Below are positions 1 through 5,805 of a stretch of 55,661 nucleotides of DNA, piece after piece. Each line of letters starts with the position of its first letter. Positions within the stretch are counted from its first letter, which is position 1. Both the position numbers and the translations under genes were made by a program. This stretch comes from JAGLQQ01 sp043806135 (GTDB lineage Bacteria > Omnitrophota > Gorgyraeia > B26-G9), in contig JAZDHG010000106.1 of NCBI GenBank assembly GCA_043806135.1, positions 1 through 55,661 of the forward strand, written 5' to 3'. A model generated the notes under the pieces. It was not told the DNA's origin and made no database searches. It saw only the letters and a list, made by a program, of their open reading frames with translations.

Positions 1-135
1 TTTATTGCCAAGGGACGCAAACACCGCATTACCAACCCCTTTTCTGAGGAAGTATCGATCATTGAAGTGCAAACCGGTAATTACATCAGTGAAGAAGACA
101 TAGTTAGGTTTGAAGATGTGTATGATAGGAAATAG
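1..135 (+). CDS. C-terminal end of a mannose-1-phosphate guanylyltransferase / mannose-6-phosphate isomerase type II cupin (partial)
   Basis: The reading frame is open from the first base to a TAG stop and encodes 44 residues. The peptide contains KHRITNP, SIIEVQTGNY and EEDIVRFEDVY. This closely matches the conserved end of the ManC/AlgA cupin domain (KHRxxNP, LIEVQxGxYLGEDDIxRxxDxYGR), which converts fructose-6-phosphate to mannose-6-phosphate and links it to GDP-mannose synthesis. Only the end is inside the window, so I cannot tell a bifunctional enzyme from a stand-alone isomerase. The next gene is about 1 kb away, so this gene closes its own transcription unit. Confidence 0.75.
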   Translation, partial: FIAKGRKHRITNPFSEEVSIIEVQTGNYISEEDIVRFEDVYDRK

Positions 136-140
136 AGAAA

Positions 141-399
141 ACCGAGGGACGATGGACGATCACTTGCTTTGCTCGTTAGGATGAAGGATGAGAGATAAGT
201 TATAATTGTCTTGTATTATGGGGAAGATGTATTTGCAAAGAAAGATAGTATAAGTTAATGGCTGAAAAAACAGCGAAAATGGTCGAAGGTCGATAGTCAC
301 TCATGCCTTTTTGGCGTAATAAACTAAACGCTAATCGCTGTCTTTGCTTTTGCGTCTTTCGTCCTAGCGCAGCGGTCATCCATCGGACTTCAGGCTTTC
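141..399. repeat. Composite GGACGA inverted-repeat element, copy 1
   Basis: A block with GGGACGATGGACGATC and GGATGAAGGATGA (141-196) is followed by an inverted relative (about 344-399, reading TCGTCCTAGCGC and GTCATCCATCGGACTTC). Between them, at 276-299, lies ATGGTCGAAGGTCGATAGTCA. The same arrangement, forward block, TGGTCGATAGTCA core and inverted block, recurs at 26863-27080. The building words are spaced seven bases apart. No convincing gene lies inside. The shared architecture suggests a small non-autonomous mobile or repair-type repeat; the mechanism is unknown. Confidence 0.6.
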
Positions 400-583
400 A
401 TATACGCTGTCTTTCACACCTGGCACTTTTTGGGTATTTTTGCGATCTTTTGGGCAAAAATGTGAATATTTTTGCCCAAATTGTCGTAAATTTTGGCAAA
501 AAGTGGCATGATCTAAGAAAGTAGGGTATACTAGATAATAGTGGAAATATGTGTGAGAAAATTGAAATAGATCTGTGAATCAT

Positions 584-767
584 CCCTTTAACAGATAAAG
601 GCAAACTTCACGTAAGTGAAGGGCGTCCCAGGGGTCGGAGTTAGGAATCTCGGCATCGGGATCTCAAGGAAAAGGAACGGCGTTATTATAAATATGTAAT
701 TTTTCTTGGGGCAAAGCTGCGGGTCTAAAAAAGGATAATTAGACAGCCGGGCTACCGTGAAAAAGGG
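584..767 (+). promoter_or_regulatory. Cyclic-di-GMP-I (GEMM-I) riboswitch-like aptamer with an 85-nt insertion
   Basis: Core elements of the GEMM-I aptamer appear in order. GGCAAAC (600-606) is followed by a 5-bp hairpin capped by a GUAA tetraloop (607-620), then GGGCG (621-625). Later come GCAAAGC (711-717), GGGTCTAA (721-728) and TAGACAGCCGGGCTACCG (740-757), the most diagnostic part. GGC at 600-602 can pair with GCT at 716-718, as in the family. CCCTTT (584-589) and AAAGGG (762-767) could form the basal stem. Odd: where the family reads GGGACGCAAAGCC continuously, 85 nt (626-710) are inserted, bounded by CCCAGG and CTTGGG, which can pair. The aptamer lies upstream of a type IV pilin, a known kind of c-di-GMP riboswitch target. 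Ligand binding is inferred. Confidence 0.72.
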
Positions 768-777
768 AATCAAAACT

Positions 778-815
778 ACCGAGCTATCTGTGAAAGATGG
801 GTCGGTTTTATTTTG
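778..815 (+). terminator. Probable expression platform: intrinsic terminator after the GEMM-like aptamer
   Basis: ACCGA (778-782) pairs with TCGGT (802-806) and ATCT (786-789) with AGAT (795-798), followed by the T-rich stretch TTTATTTT. The left arm repeats the CTACCG found at the 3' edge of the aptamer (752-757), so competing pairings between aptamer and terminator are possible. The direction of control (on or off with ligand) cannot be decided from sequence. Confidence 0.5.
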
Positions 816-863
816 TATAAAATAAGGTTTTTGACAAAAAGAAAAGGAAGTGGAATGCTCTGG

Positions 864-984
864 AGTCAATTCGTCTCTGCTGCTTAGATTTAAGAAGCAA
901 AACAGGGCTTAGAAAGACCTCTCGATTTACTCGAGGTCAATTCGCACCGATCATTTAGCTTGTGGTACTATCTAAATGATGTGC
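864..984 (+). other. Leader hairpins between riboswitch and pilin gene
   Basis: Two hairpin segments are each introduced by GTCAATTCG (864-872 and 936-944). The best is GCAC + ATCATTTAG (945-958) with CTAAATGAT + GTGC (972-984), a 13-bp stem with a CG bulge. GACCT(CT)CGA...TCG..AGGTC (916-938) forms a second one just before it. They lie in the about 370-nt untranslated stretch between the terminator and the pilin start. The rest of 816-1183 shows nothing I recognise apart from the pilin ribosome binding site. Confidence 0.45.
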
Positions 985-1183
985 TCATTGAAGAAAGGAG
1001 GTGGAATAGGCAAGCAAAATAAAGTAATACCGGGTTAATTATACTGGGGGAAAACAGAATATTGATCCGCCAACTTAAGATGACTGCATCATGGGTAAAG
1101 AAATAGGCGAAACATCGGGGAAAATTCGCTTAACACAAGAGAATAGTTTTGATAAATATATAAAAATAAAGGGGAGGAATATA

Positions 1184-1600
1184 ATGAAGAGAAAAGGTTT
1201 TACACTGGTTGAACTTTTGATGGTAGTTATCATCATCGGTATATTGGTAACTTTAGCTGTTCCGAACTATTACCGTTCAGTGGAAAGAGCAAAGGCCGGT
1301 AAGGCAAAGGCAGCTATGGATGCGGTTAGAAAAGCGGAATTACAGTATCGCGCATTTAATGATGCTTATGTAGATCAATCTGGTGCAATGGATGATTTGG
1401 AAGAATTTGATTTGCCCGGCGATATCCGTGATGATGGAAATGATATTGATTGGGATTATGATGTCAGCGGTTCCAGTGCGGATTCAATGTTAATCACGGC
1501 GACAAGAGCAGCAGGGCCTAATTCTGGTTCGACTCTTACTATGGACCAGGACGGAATTTTGGCTAACCCTGATGCAGTTTTGGAGTGGGGAGTTAACTAA
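1184..1600 (+). CDS. Type IV pilin / major pseudopilin
   Basis: The product is a 138-residue prepilin. It begins MKRKG then FTLVELLMVVIIIGILVTLA, the class III prepilin signal: Gly at -1, Phe at +1, Glu at +5 and a long hydrophobic helix. Prepilin peptidase should cut after residue 5. The C-terminal part is short, acidic and Gly/Ser-rich (DDGNDIDWDYDVSGSS), as in small Gram-negative pilins. I chose ATG 1184 because GGGGAGG lies just upstream; an in-frame ATG at 1091 would put 31 unrelated residues before the signal. The gene stands alone, about 15 kb from the assembly genes, behind a c-di-GMP riboswitch-like leader and before its own terminator. Pilin versus pseudopilin is undecided. Confidence 0.88.
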   Translation: MKRKGFTLVELLMVVIIIGILVTLAVPNYYRSVERAKAGKAKAAMDAVRKAELQYRAFNDAYVDQSGAMDDLEEFDLPGDIRDDGNDIDWDYDVSGSSADSMLITATRAAGPNSGSTLTMDQDGILANPDAVLEWGVN

Positions 1601-1637
1601 TACCGCGTAATATCGGAGGATTGTAATTGAAGTATAA

Positions 1638-1693
1638 AACCATCGGTTTGTTCGTAAGATTAATTACCTGCGAATAAGCCGATGGTTTTTTTT
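1638..1693 (+). terminator. Intrinsic terminator of the pilin gene
   Basis: AACCATCGGTTTGTTCG (1638-1654) pairs, with G-U wobbles, with CGAATAAGCCGATGGTT (1671-1687). A run of eight T follows. It is 37 bp after the pilin stop. Confidence 0.85.
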
Positions 1694-1740
1694 AAAAAAA
1701 TTATGGAAAGTTTTAAATTAATGATGTATTATATAGAACA

Positions 1741-1895
1741 AAGTTACAAGTAATTATTTAAGTTATTAATTACAAGTTATGAATTAGGAGTGAAAAGCAA
1801 AAGCAGCGAATAGGATTTAGAGATTAGGAAAAGCAGAAAAAGATTAAAGCGAATGGAGTTTACGAGTTAAGCGTTAGCGAGTTTGCGTGTTAACG
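1741..1895. repeat. Degenerate heptanucleotide array (AAGTTAC/ATTAGGA/GTTAGCG words)
   Basis: The stretch breaks into seven-base steps: AAGTTAC AAGTAAT TATTTAA GTTATTA ATTACAA GTTATGA ATTAGGA at 1741-1789. Looser units follow around 1798-1845, and GAGTTAA GCGTTAG CGAGTTT near 1862-1885. There is no open reading frame. The words drift but the seven-base spacing is kept, as in other gaps of this window. Confidence 0.5.
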
Positions 1896-1936
1896 AAAAG
1901 AAAAACTGAGAAAATGTTGATATTGATTTCTGGAAG

Positions 1937-1980
1937 TAACTACTAGTAACCATTATTAACATTTGGTAACCGATAGTAAC
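1937..1980. promoter_or_regulatory. Five TAAC boxes at exact 10-bp spacing upstream of the ParA-CBM48 gene
   Basis: TAAC occurs at 1937, 1947, 1957, 1967 and 1977, each time ending a decamer (GGAAGTAAC, CTAGTAAC, ATTATTAAC, TTGGTAAC, GATAGTAAC). The spacing is one helical turn, so all boxes face the same side of the DNA. The array ends 54 bp before the ParA start codon. It could be an operator or a loading site for a DNA-binding protein. It could also be another drifting word repeat like the heptad arrays nearby. Confidence 0.45.
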
Positions 1981-2034
1981 CTTGAAAAAGTGTTATTCAT
2001 TTCAGGACAAAACAAGTAAAAAGGAGGATTTACA

Positions 2035-3165
2035 ATGCGGGTAATTGCTATTGCGAATCAAAAGGGGGGATGCGGGAAAACTACAACCGCGGTTAATCTT
2101 TCAGCTTGTTTGGCACAGTTGAAAAAAAATGTTTTGCTGATTGATATGGATCCTCAGGGGCATGCGACATTAGGTCTTAATGTAAAACCCCAGGAGTTAA
2201 GCAAAACCATGTATAATGTTTTAACTCCCAGCGTTGAAAATAAAGCGCGTTTGGACGAAGTTATTATGCCTATTTCTGATAATCTTGATCTGGCGCCGGC
2301 AAATATTATGTTATCCGCAATCGAACAGGAGCTCTCCGGTAAACCGGAAAGAGAAGCAAAACTGATACAGGCAATCTCTCTGATGGTCACTAATAAAACA
2401 TACGACTACATTATCATTGATTGTTCTCCGAGCCTGGGTTTGTTGACTTTTAACGGATTACGCGCATCTACTGAACTTATTGCCCCGGTTGATATCGGAT
2501 TTTATTCTTTGCATGGTATAAGCCGTTTGCTTGAAACCGTAAATTTAATAGATAAACAGCTCAATTGTAAAATTCAGGTGAAGGCTTTAGTTACTATGTT
2601 TGACCGCAGGACCAGATTTTCGCATGAAGTCAAAGAAGAAATCTGCAAGTATTTTTCCGGAAAGGTTTATGAAACGATTATTCATAACAATGTAAAATTA
2701 AAAGAAGCCAGCAGCTACGGGCTGCCGGTAATTGCCTATGATAAACGCTGCCGTGGAACAGAGGATTATACTATGCTGGCTAAAGAAGTTGCTGCTGGAG
2801 ATAAAGTTAAAAAAGTAATAACTAAAGAGGTGCAGGCAGAGGATACTGAGCAGCAAAAGACCGAAAATACCCCGGTTGAACCAACAGAGCAGACAATGCC
2901 GGCTAAAAAAGGCGCTGTATTTACTTTTTACGGTGCGGGTGCTCAAAAAGTGGAGATCGCGGGTGATTTTAATAATTGGGTGAGTTCTACGGAAGGGCAG
3001 ATGGAAAATATTGAAAAAGGTGTTTGGGCAAGAGTATTACATCTTGATCCGGGCAAATACCAGTATAAATTCGTGGTTGACGGTAAATGGATAATTGATC
3101 CTAAAAATCCAAAAATTGAACGCGACCTTTCCGGCAATGTGAATTCATTGGTTGAAATACAATAA
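2035..3165 (+). CDS. ParA-family ATPase fused to a CBM48 glycogen-binding domain
   Basis: This 376-residue protein has two parts. Residues 1-260 are a complete ParA/Soj ATPase: deviant Walker A KGGCGKTTT (10-18), Walker A' DMDPQGHATLG (37-47) and Walker B IIIDCSPSLG (126-135). ParA dimers bind nucleoid DNA and move cargo when an adaptor stimulates ATP hydrolysis. After an acidic linker (about 265-292), residues 293-376 form an AMPK-beta/CBM48-type carbohydrate module: GDFNNW (310-315), GKYQYKFVVDGKW (340-352) and IDPKNP (354-359). This domain binds glycogen or starch. A ParA joined directly to an alpha-glucan-binding domain is unusual, and it sits with a DUF4912 and a GH57 branching enzyme gene. 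AAGGAGG precedes the ATG. Chromosome partitioning looks less likely because no ParB gene is adjacent. Confidence 0.9.
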   Translation: MRVIAIANQKGGCGKTTTAVNLSACLAQLKKNVLLIDMDPQGHATLGLNVKPQELSKTMYNVLTPSVENKARLDEVIMPISDNLDLAPANIMLSAIEQELSGKPEREAKLIQAISLMVTNKTYDYIIIDCSPSLGLLTFNGLRASTELIAPVDIGFYSLHGISRLLETVNLIDKQLNCKIQVKALVTMFDRRTRFSHEVKEEICKYFSGKVYETIIHNNVKLKEASSYGLPVIAYDKRCRGTEDYTMLAKEVAAGDKVKKVITKEVQAEDTEQQKTENTPVEPTEQTMPAKKGAVFTFYGAGAQKVEIAGDFNNWVSSTEGQMENIEKGVWARVLHLDPGKYQYKFVVDGKWIIDPKNPKIERDLSGNVNSLVEIQ

Positions 3166-3186
3166 GTTTATTATTCGGGAATTTTA

Positions 3187-4104
3187 ATGAGCAAGTTAAA
3201 AAAGTTAGGCAAAGGCCTTGAGGATATTTCTTATCTGTTCCTTTCGACGGATGAAGAAAACTCTCCTGAAGAGGAACCCGCCGCTAAAAATGAGAAAAAA
3301 GACTCAACCATGCCGGAGCTTTCCACTAAGAGCATCTGCCTGATAGGCAACTACTGTGATTACCGGAATGCTTTTCTGCTTGTAAATTTATCGCTTGCTT
3401 TAGCGCGTTTAGGAATGCGTATCGCGGTTGTTGATATTGATGAGAATCTTTCCTGTTTGAATTTCTTTCTGGGCAATAAACCGCATGTAGAACATGCCAG
3501 TGCCCGGGAAACAGTTATTCAGGAAGGCCCTTTGGGAATAAAACTTATCGGATTAAATCCCGCCTTAACGGCACGCTTATCTCAAACAGATAAAAAAACA
3601 AAGTTATCGCTTGAACTCAATGATATCGAGGAAAATGTTGACTTGATTTTGCTTAGTATTATGCCCAAGGACCTTGAAAATGCGATGCCTTTGATAAATA
3701 ATCAGATGCGGGAATCCCTGGTTTTAGTCTCTCCCGACAAGCATGAGATGCTTAATGCTTATAAAATCATCAAGCTTATCTTTTTATATAATCCCCTGGC
3801 TAAGATTGGGACAATCATAACAGAGATCGATCATATGTATGAGATAGATGCGGTTTATGATAAGATGGCGTATGTTGTAAAAAAATATTTAGATAAAGAG
3901 CTTTACAAATACGGGTTTCTGTTTAAATTAAAACAGGAAGTTGGTTCAAAAGCCAATATTGCATCATTCTATGATGCGGATTTAATGGCCTGCATATCGA
4001 ATATTGCACAGATTATTATACTGCGTTTGAATCTTGAAAAATCAGACTCAAAACAAAAGCCATTGGGTAAAAGAATGCTTACGGAATTTATGAATTTGAG
4101 GTGA
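3187..4104 (+). CDS. Degenerate ParA/MinD-like protein with an N-terminal LGKGL peptide
   Basis: The protein has 305 residues. The N-terminus reads KKLGKGLEDISYLFLS (5-20), then an acidic low-complexity spacer. From about residue 45 it has a MinD/ParA-like Rossmann fold (SICLIGNYCDYRNAFLLVNLSLALARLG...AVVDIDENLS). The P-loop position is occupied by GNYCDYRNA, without the GKT signature, so ATP hydrolysis is unlikely. The N-terminal peptide is nearly repeated in the DUF4912 protein downstream and resembles the LGRGL segment by which ParB activates ParA. The gene starts 22 bp after parA and is probably co-transcribed and translationally coupled. I infer a partner or regulator of the ParA-CBM48 protein. 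Confidence 0.7.
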   Translation: MSKLKKLGKGLEDISYLFLSTDEENSPEEEPAAKNEKKDSTMPELSTKSICLIGNYCDYRNAFLLVNLSLALARLGMRIAVVDIDENLSCLNFFLGNKPHVEHASARETVIQEGPLGIKLIGLNPALTARLSQTDKKTKLSLELNDIEENVDLILLSIMPKDLENAMPLINNQMRESLVLVSPDKHEMLNAYKIIKLIFLYNPLAKIGTIITEIDHMYEIDAVYDKMAYVVKKYLDKELYKYGFLFKLKQEVGSKANIASFYDADLMACISNIAQIIILRLNLEKSDSKQKPLGKRMLTEFMNLR

Positions 4105-4105
4105 C

Positions 4106-4786
4106 ATGACTACAATATTCCACAGAACTATTATTTCAAAAGAAAAATTAAAAGATATAATTGCAAAAAATCCTCAGTCTATAATGGACGGCCTGACTTT
4201 TATAGATTTTCAGCTGGCTACGGATGAACAGGACATTATTGAATTTCTGGGTGTTGATGGAACAGGAAGACTGGTTCTTGTTGATTTTGATGCGGATTTA
4301 AACGATGGAATGTTTCTGTCTGCTATAAGCCAGACATATTGGCTTAAGAAAAATCAAGGATTGATCAAAAGATTGTTTTTCAGTGAAAATATAGATTTTT
4401 CCCGGGATGCGCAGATTATTCTGGTATCAGGAGGATTTTCCGAAAAATTAAAATCCGCGGCAAAGCAAGCAAAATCACAAGACATAAAATTAGTGGAATT
4501 TAAATATATTACCGCACAAGGAAAAGACGCAATAATTTTTGAGGAGGTTTTTGGCAGCAAGAATGCTTTACCATCTGAAACTTTCCATGACCAAGAAGAG
4601 AAGGTATCGCTGGGGAGTAAAAATATTCCTAAAGAGGAGATGCCTCAAGAAAGTCCTGCGCAGCCTGATGAAAAACCGGTAAAGATACCCAGATTGATCC
4701 TGGAAGAAGTGTCTATCAGCCAGGAAGAAATTGGGGAATTCATGGAATTTGAAAAGATCCTTGCAGAAAAGAAGATAGCAGCTTAG
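4106..4786 (+). CDS. Uncharacterised protein with a NucS/PD-(D/E)XK-like core, probably inactive
   Basis: The 226-residue product starts one base after the previous stop, so it belongs to the same operon. Residues 43-75 (DIIEFLGVDGTGRLVLVDF, then DADLNDG and AISQTYW) resemble the core of NucS/DUF91-type restriction-fold proteins, where the strand normally ends in an E-x-K catalytic pair. Here that place reads VDFDAD, so the catalytic lysine appears lost. The C-terminal third (about 155-226) is acidic, proline-rich and probably disordered, ending in a helix. I see no membrane segment or signal peptide. The fold call is tentative; the operon position is the stronger clue. Confidence 0.5.
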   Translation: MTTIFHRTIISKEKLKDIIAKNPQSIMDGLTFIDFQLATDEQDIIEFLGVDGTGRLVLVDFDADLNDGMFLSAISQTYWLKKNQGLIKRLFFSENIDFSRDAQIILVSGGFSEKLKSAAKQAKSQDIKLVEFKYITAQGKDAIIFEEVFGSKNALPSETFHDQEEKVSLGSKNIPKEEMPQESPAQPDEKPVKIPRLILEEVSISQEEIGEFMEFEKILAEKKIAA

Positions 4787-4822
4787 GATGTATCCTTCCT
4801 CAATCTTATCGAGAATAAATCA

Positions 4823-5590
4823 ATGATTACAGATAAAAAGATATTATCAAGAACGGATTTTGGATATGTTTTAAAAATACCTTATGCAGATAATATAATT
4901 TGCGGGTTTTCAACAAGGAAGTTTAACTATGATTTCCGCGCAGGCTTCTCCCAACGGGATCATCAGGAAGTTTTGCGTAATCGTGAAAATCTTTTCGAAA
5001 GTTTAAATATTAATCTCCGGAATTCGGTTTTCCTGGAACAGGTGCATAAAGCCCGGATTAAAAAAATTACCAGATCAGACCTGGGAAAGGGTGCCTATGA
5101 TTACAAAAACAGCCTTCCTGCAACGGACGCGGCAATTACCGAACTTAAAAGTACAGCATTATGTCTGCTTAGCGCTGATTGTATCCCTTTGATCTTCTGG
5201 CATCCGCAGAAGGATATAATCGGGATTGCGCATGCAGGCTGGAGGGGCTTAAAAGCCGGTATTGCTTTTAAAACTGCACAGAAAATCAGCCTTATATATA
5301 AATGTTCTCCGGGTGGAATCAAAGTATTTATCGGCCCCTGTATAAGAGCTTGCTGTTATGAAGTAAACAGTGACTTTAAACAGTATTTTCCGAACTATGT
5401 CCATAAGTCTAAAGATAGCTTTTATCTTGACTTGTTAAAGATAACGTTCTCGCAGCTGTCCGATGCGGGGATTAAGGGGGGGAATATTATTGACAGCGCA
5501 TTGTGTACAAAGTGCAATATCAGCGATTTTTTTTCTTTCAGAGGCCAAGATCAAAAGAAGAGGATGCTGAGCTTTGTGGCTTTGAAGTAA
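4823..5590 (+). CDS. pgeF: Purine nucleoside phosphorylase / polyphenol oxidase family protein (PgeF/YfiH, Cu-oxidase_4)
   Basis: This is a full-length 255-residue member of the YfiH/LACC1 family. Family signatures are LEQVHKA, DAAIT, SADCIPLIFW, AHAGWRG, GPCIRACCYEV and a final CTKCN...FFSFRGQ, containing the His and Cys ligands of the metal site. Members have been reported as purine nucleoside phosphorylase/adenosine deaminase-type enzymes and, in E. coli (PgeF), as hydrolases removing misincorporated L-serine from peptidoglycan precursors. The gene lies 36 bp after the nuclease-like gene, within a unit otherwise tied to ParA and glucan proteins. This may be simple operon sharing. Confidence 0.85.
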   Translation: MITDKKILSRTDFGYVLKIPYADNIICGFSTRKFNYDFRAGFSQRDHQEVLRNRENLFESLNINLRNSVFLEQVHKARIKKITRSDLGKGAYDYKNSLPATDAAITELKSTALCLLSADCIPLIFWHPQKDIIGIAHAGWRGLKAGIAFKTAQKISLIYKCSPGGIKVFIGPCIRACCYEVNSDFKQYFPNYVHKSKDSFYLDLLKITFSQLSDAGIKGGNIIDSALCTKCNISDFFSFRGQDQKKRMLSFVALK

Positions 5591-5634
5591 TTGAGGCCAA
5601 GATTCTGCGTTATGGCCGGAAACAGTAAATATAT

Positions 5635-5683
5635 GGGGCATTCTTAATCAAGTTCTTTCGTTCAGCTTAAACAAGAAAGAACC
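5635..5683. repeat. GGTTCTTTC hairpin repeat, copy A (short form)
   Basis: GGGGCATTCTTAATCAA leads into GTTCTTTC (5652-5659), AGCTTAAACAA and GAAAGAAC (5675-5682), an 8-bp perfect stem. The same head, stem and loop word (CTTAAACAA) recur at 22979-23056 and 30899-30987. This copy lacks the about 35-bp middle segment of the other two. A TTGACA follows at 5694 but no good -10 box. Confidence 0.65.
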
Positions 5684-5805
5684 AAATATATACTTGACAT
5701 TTTGCTCTAAATGTAGTAGCGTTTTACTCTAGAAGAAAGAACGGTGTTAAGTCAGAAAGATTATAAACGGCCTGATATGATGAAAAAAGCCTGATAGTAA
5801 AAAAT

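Noticed and set aside
831..859. TTGACA at 831-836 as a pilin promoter
   Set aside because: The best -10 at 17 bp is AATGCT, too poor to call. A sigma-54 site was also sought but the GG-GC spacing is wrong.
303..869. Open frames of 68-93 codons in both directions before the pilin gene
   Set aside because: They overlap the GGACGA element and the riboswitch-like RNA, lack ribosome binding sites and have no recognisable domains.
2035..3165. Ordinary chromosome partition locus (parA with parB/parS)
   Set aside because: No ParB helix-turn-helix gene and no TGTTTCACGTGAAACA-like parS site is visible near the gene, and the CBM48 domain is foreign to Soj proteins.
5694..5727. TTGACA at 5694 as a promoter of the DUF4912 gene
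   Set aside because: No acceptable -10 box lies 16-18 bp downstream; it may be the tail of the repeat element.
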